A stretch of DNA of 5,369 nt from Sideroxydans sp. GTDB lineage: Bacteria; Pseudomonadota; Gammaproteobacteria; Burkholderiales; Gallionellaceae. The stretch is taken from contig JAGVFD010000098.1 of assembly GCA_020057805.1 (NCBI GenBank), positions 1 to 5,369 on the forward strand. The letters run 5' to 3'. Numbering within the stretch: position 1 is the stretch's first letter; each line of letters opens with the position of its first letter. The notes under the pieces are model-generated. The model searched no databases. It was not told the origin of the DNA and worked only from the letters and a program-made list of their open reading frames with translations. The position numbers and the translations under genes were made by a program. Below, one piece after another: positions 1 to 5,208 of the stretch.

Positions 1-9
1 GATGTTCAA
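1..9 (-). CDS. 5' end of an unidentified gene (three codons only, TTG start)
   Basis: Only the first three codons can be read on the minus strand: TTG, AAC, ATC (Met-Asn-Ile), after which the window ends. The start is supported by a near-perfect Shine-Dalgarno AAGGAG at 21-16, six bases upstream of the TTG. No ATG or GTG lies at a workable distance within the window, and an ATG beyond the edge would be too far from this ribosome binding site. The gene is co-directional with rsuA but has its own candidate promoter just past the rsuA stop codon, so it is probably transcribed independently with a leader of about 125 bases. The product cannot be named from three residues. Confidence 0.35.
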
Positions 10-134
10 AATAATCTCCTTGATTGATGGTGAAGTGAAGCGCGGTGAGTAACGAATGAATCCTATAAATCGTTCACAAGGTTGCAAATTTGGATTGAAA
101 CAGTCCGAAAACCTACTTCAACCCCAAAACCTCG
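10..134 (-). promoter_or_regulatory. Long 5' leader of the left-edge gene
   Basis: This stretch between the candidate start of transcription and the TTG codon has no credible reading frame. On the minus strand it carries two copies of AGGTTTT (132-126 and 114-108) eighteen bases apart and a short AT-rich palindrome, CAAATTTG, at 85-92. I see no clear terminator or strong hairpin and recognise no riboswitch. Any regulatory role is conjecture based on length alone. Confidence 0.25.
15..21 (-). promoter_or_regulatory. Ribosome binding site for the left-edge gene
   Basis: On the minus strand the bases read AAGGAGA, a strong match to the anti-Shine-Dalgarno sequence of 16S rRNA. It is six bases from a TTG codon at 9-7. 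It is the main evidence that a gene begins at the left edge. Confidence 0.55.
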
Positions 135-140
135 GCGCGC

Positions 141-149
141 ATGATAGCA
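141..149 (-). promoter_or_regulatory. Extended -10 promoter for the left-edge gene
   Basis: On the minus strand the bases read TGCTATCAT: a TGn extension joined directly to a TATCAT -10 box, followed by a GC-rich stretch (GCGCGCC) where the discriminator would lie. There is no good -35 at 16-18 bases, which is tolerable for an extended -10 promoter. The element lies 12-20 bases past the rsuA stop codon. Transcription would begin near 134, giving a leader of about 125 bases before the TTG start. A GC-rich discriminator is typical of promoters under stringent control, so the downstream gene may be growth-rate regulated; this is inference. Confidence 0.4.
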
Positions 150-160
150 CTTGGAAGCCG

Positions 161-889
161 TTAAGCCACTGTTTGGGAAGGCGCGAGTAGAGCGAGCTGG
201 CTTGCGCTTAAGTAGCACCATTCACCAGGATTGAGCCCGATGTCCGCTAACGTGAGTGCGCCAATTTGTGTGCGAGAAAGCGCTGTACAGTGGTTTCCTG
301 CGGCAACCAGCATGCGTTTCACCTGATGATACTTCCCCTGTTCCAGCACAATTTCTAAACGATGCGCGTCGAGTTGACGGCAAACGACGGCGGCTAAAGG
401 CACGGATTCGTCCTCTAGCTTTACACCTTTTAACAGTTGCGCCACCAATTGGGGCGTGACCGCTTCATGCGTGGTCGCCACATACACCTTGGGGACGTGG
501 CGTTTGGGGGACGATTGCGCATGGATAAACGCCCCGTCATCCGACATCAATAACAGCCCTGTGGTGTCGTGGTCGAGACGACCAACGGGCTGCACGTCGC
601 GCGCAGCAAATTGCTCGGGTAGCAAAGACAACACGCCGGGATGGTGACTGGGTTTGCGCGAACATTCGTAATCGACCGGTTTGTGCAGTGCGATGTAGAG
701 ATGCTCGTGGAATAGCCATTCTTCGCCGTAGATGGAAAATGTCAGTCCTTCTGTTTCGAGGTAGAGGCGAGTGTCGGTAAGGACTTCACCGTTGATGCTC
801 ACTTCGCCCTCTTCAACTAATCGTGTGCAAAATTTTCGTGTGCCAAAACCTTGTGATTGCAAGATGCGTTCGAGTGTGTGTTTGCTCAT
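161..889 (-). CDS. rsuA: 16S rRNA pseudouridine synthase, RsuA family
   Basis: The 242-residue product matches RsuA, which isomerises a single uridine of 16S rRNA (U516 in Escherichia coli) to pseudouridine during small-subunit assembly. Residues 1-60 form an S4-type RNA-binding domain. The catalytic domain follows, with the signature GRLDHDTTGLLLMSDDG at 103-119, in which Asp106 is the expected catalytic nucleophile. Also visible are the KPVDYECS/HHPGVLSLL segment (70-90), typical of the RsuA branch, the KVYVATT strand with the conserved Tyr136, and the C-terminal GKYHQVKRM motif (185-193). Length agrees with E. coli RsuA (about 231 residues). The ATG start gives a complete S4 domain, but no clear Shine-Dalgarno precedes it. 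RluB/RluE/RluF relatives share the fold, so the target uridine is inferred. The gene is transcribed away from the downstream cluster. Confidence 0.9.
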   Translation of the reverse strand: MSKHTLERILQSQGFGTRKFCTRLVEEGEVSINGEVLTDTRLYLETEGLTFSIYGEEWLFHEHLYIALHKPVDYECSRKPSHHPGVLSLLPEQFAARDVQPVGRLDHDTTGLLLMSDDGAFIHAQSSPKRHVPKVYVATTHEAVTPQLVAQLLKGVKLEDESVPLAAVVCRQLDAHRLEIVLEQGKYHQVKRMLVAAGNHCTALSRTQIGALTLADIGLNPGEWCYLSASQLALLAPSQTVA

Positions 890-928
890 GGAAGTTATGT
901 TTTATTGAGTGGTAACGGCAGGCGCAAC

Positions 929-956
929 TTTAACAGACGTATGCTCGCGGTATGAT
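929..956 (+). promoter_or_regulatory. Candidate sigma-70 promoter of the five-gene cluster
   Basis: TTTAAC (929-934) and TATGAT (951-956) are separated by 16 bases. The -10 box is good and the -35 weak. Transcription would start near 963, leaving a leader of about 13 bases that still contains the complete ribosome binding site at 964-969. It is the best plus-strand candidate in the divergent spacer. Confidence 0.3.
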
Positions 957-963
957 GTATGCC

Positions 964-969
964 AAGGAG
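964..969 (+). promoter_or_regulatory. Ribosome binding site that decides the transporter start
   Basis: AAGGAG lies six bases upstream of the ATG at 976. It falls inside the reading frame if the earlier ATG codons at 952 or 955 are used, which argues that 976 is the true start. Confidence 0.75.
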
Positions 970-975
970 AAACTC

Positions 976-1869
976 ATGTCGCTTCAAGTTGCATTCTGGT
1001 CAGTCATTTTAATCTGGTCCACTACCCCGCTCGCAATTAAATGGAGCGCGCTCGGTATTGGACCTAGTTTTGCAGTGTTTTCACGCATGGCGATCGGACT
1101 GCTGCTGTGCATCATTTTGCTTAAATTATTTCGTGTGCCTTTTCCTCTGCATCGTAAAGCTCGTCTGGCTTATCTGGCAGGGGGATTGAGCATGTTTGCT
1201 GCGATGGCGCTCACCTATTGGTCATCGCAGTTCGTCAGCTCGGGCATGATTGCTGTGTTGTTTGGGCTATCGCCGCTGCTCACCAGCTTGGGCGCGGCGT
1301 TGTGGCTGAAAGAAGAGTCACTTACGCCACCTAAATTATTAGGGATGGTGCTGGGCGTGTTGGGATTGATGCTGGTATTTCGCGGTGGATTGGATTTTTC
1401 CGAGGGGGCCGTGCTGGGTGTGTGTGCATTGCTATTGGCTGTTGTTTCACAGTCTTGGGGCTTGGTGTGGTTAAAACGTATTAACGATGACAGTCCACCC
1501 TTGGCCACTACCTTGGGTATTTTGACGGTCTCGCTGCCCTTGTTTTTTTGCGTATGGTGGCTAGTGGATGGCAACGTTCCAGAGCAAGTAACGCCACGTT
1601 CAGCCGCCGCCACGCTGTACCTTGGCACATTCGGTTCGGTGTTGGGATTCGCGCTTTATTACTACCTCATCAAGCATATGGATGCCGGTCGTGTCGCACT
1701 CATCACCTTGATTACACCGGTGTTGGCTTTATTGTTAGGCCACGCTTTTAATGCAGAGCCCGTATTGCCTCAGGTGTGGCTAGGCACGGCGAGTATCGTG
1801 TTCGGATTGTGTATGCATCGCTGGGGTGAGCAGTGGTTGAATGCGATGAATAGAAAGCGAGGTGTGTGA
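976..1869 (+). CDS. EamA-family (DMT superfamily) membrane transporter
   Basis: The product (297 residues) is almost wholly hydrophobic, with about ten predicted membrane segments arranged as two EamA repeats (roughly residues 5-138 and 145-283), the standard architecture and length of drug/metabolite exporters. The first repeat opens with IWSTTPLAIKWS (13-24) and ends near WLKEES (110-115). The matching position of the second repeat is FNAEPV (258-263). These proteins act in the inner membrane, usually exporting amino acids, metabolites or drugs, but substrate cannot be read from sequence. The ATG at 976 is preferred over those at 952 and 955 because AAGGAG sits just before it and the extra residues are polar. 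The stop codon overlaps the next start by one base (TGATG), so translation of the two genes is probably coupled. This is the first gene of a five-gene run. Confidence 0.85.
   Translation: MSLQVAFWSVILIWSTTPLAIKWSALGIGPSFAVFSRMAIGLLLCIILLKLFRVPFPLHRKARLAYLAGGLSMFAAMALTYWSSQFVSSGMIAVLFGLSPLLTSLGAALWLKEESLTPPKLLGMVLGVLGLMLVFRGGLDFSEGAVLGVCALLLAVVSQSWGLVWLKRINDDSPPLATTLGILTVSLPLFFCVWWLVDGNVPEQVTPRSAAATLYLGTFGSVLGFALYYYLIKHMDAGRVALITLITPVLALLLGHAFNAEPVLPQVWLGTASIVFGLCMHRWGEQWLNAMNRKRGV
1859..1862 (+). promoter_or_regulatory. Ribosome binding site of the DUF155 gene
   Basis: GAGG, within AGCGAGG at the end of the transporter gene, is six bases from the ATG at 1869 but only three from the alternative GTG at 1866. 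It therefore favours the ATG. Confidence 0.5.
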
Positions 1870-2684
1870 TGACGTTGCAATTAAGTAATCGGCAAGACCT
1901 TAAAGCGCGGGCGCTGCTGTTGGGCGATCGCTTGGACTTGAAGCTGTTCAAGATTGCTGACTGCCTATCCACCACGCCACTGACGATGGAAGTGGGCACA
2001 CAAGGCGGCATCGCGGTGTTGTTTCGTTACGGTGTGGCGGTGTTGTTTGGGGTGCAGGCGATGGAGGAAGTGAAATTCATCGAATCGCTTAAAGCGCTAC
2101 TCACCAATCCTTATGCCTTTCCCGAAATTGAAGAATTAGAAATTCACGGCGGGCGTAACGCAATGGGCGTGCAGAGTGGCGCGGTGTCGCTGGACGATGT
2201 TTCCCTGGAGAAGCTGCAACTCATCGCCGATGCCTTGAGTAAAAATTTGGTGTTGTCGCTGTATGAGAAAAAAGTAGCCGGTGAGTTCGACAAAATTGAA
2301 CCACTCGCACAGGAATTAGCCCTGCACGGTAAAGTGAGTGCGAGTTCAAAAAGCCTGCTGCAAAAAATTGGCGCTATGTTACTTATCGAACACCGCATGG
2401 TAGGGCGTGCAGAGATTGGCGATCGCCCCGAAACACTGTGGGACTACCCACATTTAGAAGGTCTATATGCCAGCTTGGAAGATGAATTCGAGTTGAAAGA
2501 GCGGCAGTCGGCTCTGGATAGAAAGTTGGGTTTGATTTCAGACACGGCGCAAACACTGGCGGATGTGTGGGACAACAAGCAATTACACAAATTGGAGTGG
2601 TACGTGATTGGCCTGATTTTGTTTGAGATTGTGATTAGTTTAATCGAGCGAGGGGGGCAATTTTTACATTGGCTTGTCACGTAG
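1869..2684 (+). CDS. RMD1/DUF155-family protein with C-terminal membrane anchor
   Basis: This 271-residue protein has the hallmarks of the DUF155 (RMD1/Sif2/YagE) family. A beta-rich N-terminal half includes GGIAVLFRYGVAVLFGV (46-62). A helical C-terminal half includes DRPETLWDYPHLEGLY (185-200), LKERQSALDRKLGLISDTA (209-227), and an anchor beginning LEWYVIGLILFEIVISLI (242-259). The single membrane segment sits at the C-terminus, placing most of the protein on the cytoplasmic side (inferred). Length is normal for bacterial members. Biochemical activity is unknown. Eukaryotic relatives include yeast Rmd1/Rmd8 and human RMND1, a mitochondrial inner-membrane protein needed for mitochondrial translation. 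The start overlaps the transporter stop codon by one base, and the TAG stop abuts the next ATG in the same frame, so it is probably translationally coupled on both sides. Confidence 0.85.
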   Translation: MTLQLSNRQDLKARALLLGDRLDLKLFKIADCLSTTPLTMEVGTQGGIAVLFRYGVAVLFGVQAMEEVKFIESLKALLTNPYAFPEIEELEIHGGRNAMGVQSGAVSLDDVSLEKLQLIADALSKNLVLSLYEKKVAGEFDKIEPLAQELALHGKVSASSKSLLQKIGAMLLIEHRMVGRAEIGDRPETLWDYPHLEGLYASLEDEFELKERQSALDRKLGLISDTAQTLADVWDNKQLHKLEWYVIGLILFEIVISLIERGGQFLHWLVT

Positions 2685-3854
2685 ATGAGGAATCAATTAA
2701 GCGCTAGAGTTAGTCAATCCTCACCGCGCAGTGCCATCGTGATCGGTGGCGGGATTGCTGGGTGTGCGACGGCGCACGCCTTGGCACAGCGGGGTGTTGA
2801 GGTCACATTGATTGATCGCGCCACGCAGTTGGCGAGTGGCGCGTCGGGCAATCCGCGCGGCATTCTGCATGCGCGTTTTGGTGCGGGCGATAACCCCCTG
2901 CATCAGTTTGTCTTGGCTGCTTATCAGCATGCTTTACGCTGGTTGGATGAGGTGTTGCCTGTCGATGGAGTGGCGCGGGCGCAATGCGGTTTGTTGCAGC
3001 TGGCTTGTAATGCGGTGGAAGTAAAACGCCTCGGACGTTTGGCGCAGCAAACATGGCCAGCCCATCTAATGCAGTTTGTCGATGCGGCGCAAGCCAGCGA
3101 ATTGGTCGGAATCGAGATGCAGTTTGGCGGCGCGTGGTTTCCTACAGGTGGATGGGTCGTGCCGCCTGTGCTGTGTGCTAAGTTGGTCAGTGATGCGCGC
3201 ATCACACAGCGCTTGGAATATAACGCCGAGTCATTGGTGAAAACGCAAACGGGCTGGCGGGTGCAGGGGCAAACCGCACAAGGAGTGGCATGGCAAGCAG
3301 AGGCGGATGTGTTAGTCGTGTGTTGTGCGCACACCGCGAATAAATTCGAGCAGTTCGCTCACTTCAAACTTACCCCCGTGCGAGGACAAATCAGTGTGGT
3401 GGCGCGAACCCCAGCGAGTCAGGCTTTACGTGCCGTGGTGTGTGGCGATGGTTACTGTGCGCCTAGTGTGAGCGATGAACATGTGCTGGGCGCAACTCAT
3501 ACGTTTGATGATGAATCGACCGAAGTGAGAAGTGCTGATCATGCTGAAAATCTGGCGCACCTCAATGCTTATGCCCCCATCTTGCATCAAGCATTAGGCG
3601 AGAGGGCCAATGAAGATTGGCAGGGCAGGGCGTCCGTGCGTTGCTCTGCCCCAGGTTCAATGCCGCTGGTGGGCAGAGTTGATGAAGGGTTGTATTGCAG
3701 TCTCGGTCATGGCACGCGTGGACTGCTCACGGCGGGTATTTCGGCAGAGGTGTTGCTTGCTGAACTATGTGGATTTCCTGCCCCGCTGCCACAGAATATT
3801 TTGCATGAATTGGCCCCGTTGCACAGGGCAAGGTCAGTGCGCTCACGCGTATAA
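2685..3854 (+). CDS. mnmC: MnmC2-type FAD-dependent cmnm5(s2)U34 tRNA oxidoreductase, stand-alone
   Basis: The 389-residue product is a DAO-type flavoprotein. A Rossmann dinucleotide-binding motif GGGIAG (21-26) and the acidic Asp44 at the end of the second strand bind FAD. The next segment, ASGASGNPRGILHARFG (50-66), and the later motifs FPTGGWVVPP, VRGQISVV, CGDGYCAPS and RASVRCSAPGSMPLVG follow the order seen in the C-terminal half of E. coli MnmC. LGHGTRGLLTA near the end is the second FAD-contact region. In E. coli this domain removes the carboxymethyl group from cmnm5(s2)U34 of tRNA to give nm5(s2)U. The MnmC1 methyltransferase domain that precedes it in E. coli is absent: the ATG lies about 20 residues before the GGGIAG motif. 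The ATG immediately follows the TAG of the DUF155 gene in the same frame and has no evident Shine-Dalgarno of its own, implying reinitiation. Glycine oxidase or D-amino-acid dehydrogenase is a less likely alternative. Confidence 0.82.
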   Translation: MRNQLSARVSQSSPRSAIVIGGGIAGCATAHALAQRGVEVTLIDRATQLASGASGNPRGILHARFGAGDNPLHQFVLAAYQHALRWLDEVLPVDGVARAQCGLLQLACNAVEVKRLGRLAQQTWPAHLMQFVDAAQASELVGIEMQFGGAWFPTGGWVVPPVLCAKLVSDARITQRLEYNAESLVKTQTGWRVQGQTAQGVAWQAEADVLVVCCAHTANKFEQFAHFKLTPVRGQISVVARTPASQALRAVVCGDGYCAPSVSDEHVLGATHTFDDESTEVRSADHAENLAHLNAYAPILHQALGERANEDWQGRASVRCSAPGSMPLVGRVDEGLYCSLGHGTRGLLTAGISAEVLLAELCGFPAPLPQNILHELAPLHRARSVRSRV

Positions 3855-3855
3855 T
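3850..3855 (+). promoter_or_regulatory. Possible internal -10 box before the methyltransferase gene
   Basis: A perfect TATAAT overlaps the stop codon of the MnmC2 gene and lies 24 bases ahead of the methyltransferase ATG. Neither a TGn extension nor a -35 at 16-18 bases is present; the nearest TTGCAC (3819-3824) is 25 bases away. If active, it would allow the last two genes to be transcribed separately. Confidence 0.3.
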
Positions 3856-3879
3856 CGCCCCCTAAAATTAAGGCGTAGC

Positions 3880-4722
3880 ATGAAAAAAACACCCACCCCA
3901 GACTATCCAGAAATTCGCGCAGGTCAGTCCATCGAATTATTGAAGGCACTACACATCCTCACGCGCGACGGCAAGATGAATCAGGACTCGCGCCGCAAAT
4001 TGAAGCAGGTCTATCACTTGTATCAGTTCATCGAGCCCTTACTTGAAGAAGTACGCAAGGCGCAAGGTGCATTGACCTTGGTGGATCACGGCGCGGGCAA
4101 GTCTTATCTGGGATTTATTCTGTATGACCTGTTCTTCAAGGCATTGAAAGAAGCTTCTCATATCTACGGCATCGAGACGCGCGAAGAGCTAGTCACGCAT
4201 TCTCGTGAGTTGGCGCAGCAGTTGGGGTTTGGTGGGATGTCATTCGAGAACTTATCGGTCGCTGAATCGACGGTGTCGGACAAGTTGCCTGCTCAAGTCG
4301 ATGTGGTGACCGCACTACATGCCTGCAACACCGCCACTGACGACGCCATCCACTTCGCACTCAAAAAGAAGGCCAAACATATCGTGTTGGTGCCTTGCTG
4401 CCAGGCCGAGGTCGCCGCCGTCTTGCGTAAAAACAAGGGCAAGCAGCTGGCGAAAGATGCGCTCATCGAGTTGTGGCGTCACCCTATCCACACACGCGAA
4501 TTTGGCAGTCATATCACCAATGTGCTGCGCTGTTTGCAGCTGGAAGCGCACGGCTATCAAGTCACGGTGACCGAATTGGTGGGTTGGGAACATTCCATGA
4601 AGAACGAACTCATCATTGCGAGCTATAAAAACCTACCGCGCAAACGTGCGGCAGAACGATTGGAAGAAGTGTTGTGTAGCGTAGGCTTGGAAGAGATGCG
4701 TGGCCGATTCTTCACAGAATAA
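3880..4722 (+). CDS. Class I SAM-dependent methyltransferase, Methyltransf_32-like
   Basis: This 280-residue protein has a helical N-terminal region (about 15-60) and a Rossmann methyltransferase core. Motif I is LVDHGAGKSYLG (67-78), which binds S-adenosylmethionine. IYGIET (95-100) supplies the acidic residue expected to hold the ribose, DVVTALHAC (141-149) is strand 4, and LVPCCQAEV (170-178) is the cysteine pair characteristic of the Methyltransf_32 group, which also includes METTL25-like and GSTCD-type proteins. The substrate is unknown. The ATG at 3880 has AAGG (3870-3873) upstream and yields a natural N-terminus; extending upstream would run far into the MnmC2 gene in another frame. 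It lies 25 bases after MnmC2 and 13 before the haemoglobin gene. It does not resemble the MnmC1 domain, so a role in tRNA wobble modification is only a contextual guess. Confidence 0.75.
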   Translation: MKKTPTPDYPEIRAGQSIELLKALHILTRDGKMNQDSRRKLKQVYHLYQFIEPLLEEVRKAQGALTLVDHGAGKSYLGFILYDLFFKALKEASHIYGIETREELVTHSRELAQQLGFGGMSFENLSVAESTVSDKLPAQVDVVTALHACNTATDDAIHFALKKKAKHIVLVPCCQAEVAAVLRKNKGKQLAKDALIELWRHPIHTREFGSHITNVLRCLQLEAHGYQVTVTELVGWEHSMKNELIIASYKNLPRKRAAERLEEVLCSVGLEEMRGRFFTE

Positions 4723-4726
4723 AGCA

Positions 4727-4730
4727 GAGG
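4727..4730 (+). promoter_or_regulatory. Ribosome binding site that decides the haemoglobin start
   Basis: GAGG (within AGAGGAAA) lies five bases ahead of the ATG at 4736. The other in-frame ATG at 4700 falls inside the methyltransferase gene and has a weaker upstream sequence. Confidence 0.65.
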
Positions 4731-4735
4731 AAATC

Positions 4736-5131
4736 ATGCAAGAACAACCCATTTTGAATCATTACCAACGCATCGGCGGCGAAGCCAAAGTGCGTGAATT
4801 GGTGCAGCGTTTTTATCACTTGATGGATGAATTGCCAGAGGCGCATCGCATCCGCAAGATGCATCACATCGACTTAAAAAATGCAGAAGATAAATTATTT
4901 ATGTTTCTCACAGGTTGGATGGGCGGGCCGCAACTGTATGTGGAAAAGTTCGGGCATCCGCGTTTGCGCCAGCGCCACCTCCCTTTTTCTATTGGTGATG
5001 AAGAACGAGACCAATGGATGCTGTGCATGGTGCAAGCGATGGAAGATGTGGTGGAGGAAGAGGCTTTGAGAATTGAATTGAAAGCCGCTTTTTACAAGAC
5101 CGCTGACTTTATGCGCAATCAAGGCCAATAA
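4736..5131 (+). CDS. Group II truncated haemoglobin (GlbO/YjbI type)
   Basis: The 131-residue product is a complete 2-on-2 truncated haemoglobin. By alignment from memory with Mycobacterium tuberculosis GlbO, the visible landmarks are Phe26-Tyr27 (B9-B10, distal oxygen contact), WMGGPQLY (61-68), GHPRLRQRH (73-81) with the proximal haem ligand His81 (F8), and Trp94 (G8), a hallmark of groups II and III. All key haem-pocket residues are present, so it should bind haem and O2. Family members are linked to oxygen or peroxide chemistry, nitric oxide handling and redox protection; the role here is unknown. The ATG at 4736 is chosen for its ribosome binding site and because the globin fold starts soon after. 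It is the last gene of the plus-strand cluster, 13 bases after the methyltransferase, and is followed by a terminator. It is cytoplasmic, with no signal peptide. Confidence 0.9.
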   Translation: MQEQPILNHYQRIGGEAKVRELVQRFYHLMDELPEAHRIRKMHHIDLKNAEDKLFMFLTGWMGGPQLYVEKFGHPRLRQRHLPFSIGDEERDQWMLCMVQAMEDVVEEEALRIELKAAFYKTADFMRNQGQ

Positions 5132-5172
5132 ATCGCCTCGCTCTCCGCGCACTTTAGATAAACAAATTACCC

Positions 5173-5193
5173 CGCGCTTTGGCGCGCTTTTTT
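5173..5193 (+). terminator. Rho-independent terminator after the haemoglobin gene
   Basis: A five-base-pair, all-GC stem pairs CGCGC (5173-5177) with GCGCG (5182-5186) around a TTTG loop. One C and a run of six T (5188-5193) follow. It lies 41 bases past the haemoglobin stop and marks the likely end of the five-gene transcript. It is only 15 bases ahead of the next start codon, so the dUTPase message must start very close to its gene or read through. Confidence 0.75.
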
Positions 5194-5208
5194 CACTAGG
5201 TACTCGCA

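Larger units (their letters stand above)
890..975. promoter_or_regulatory. Divergent intergenic promoter region between rsuA and the transporter gene
   Basis: This 86-base spacer must supply the 5' signals of both divergent genes. On the minus strand, a poor pair TTGCGC (927-922) and TAAAAC (904-899), spaced by 17 bases, would start rsuA transcription about three bases before its ATG. The stretch just before the rsuA ATG contains no purine-rich ribosome binding site, so rsuA may have a very short or leaderless message. The plus-strand signals are listed separately. Confidence 0.35.

Noticed and set aside
952..975. ATG codons at 952 and 955 as starts of the transporter gene
   Set aside because: They overlap the candidate -10 box, lack a ribosome binding site, and would place the good AAGGAG inside the coding region.
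1215..1628. Long antisense reading frame within the transporter gene
   Set aside because: Low-complexity Ser/Thr/Pro/Asn composition and no domain resemblance; it is the shadow of a conserved membrane protein gene.
1866..1868. GTG at 1866 as the start of the DUF155 gene
   Set aside because: It is only three bases from GAGG; the next codon is an ATG with six-base spacing and a typical TGATG overlap.
2924..3334. Antisense frame within the MnmC2 gene
   Set aside because: Rich in Cys, Thr and Pro in the pattern of a reverse-frame shadow, with no recognisable motif and no ribosome binding site that stands out.
3819..3824. TTGCAC as -35 for the TATAAT at 3850
   Set aside because: The spacer would be 25 bases, far beyond the 16-18 usable by sigma-70.
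3610..3879. Upstream extension of the methyltransferase frame
   Set aside because: The extra 90 residues overlap the conserved C-terminal part of MnmC2 in another frame and resemble no protein; the ATG at 3880 has its own ribosome binding site.
3880..4722. Methyltransferase as a detached MnmC1 domain
   Set aside because: The motif I and PCC signature belong to the Methyltransf_32 type and I see none of the MnmC1 (DUF752) motifs; only a functional replacement remains possible.
4700..4735. ATG at 4700 as start of the haemoglobin
   Set aside because: It lies within the end of the methyltransferase gene, and its added residues are not part of the globin; GAGG before 4736 fits better.
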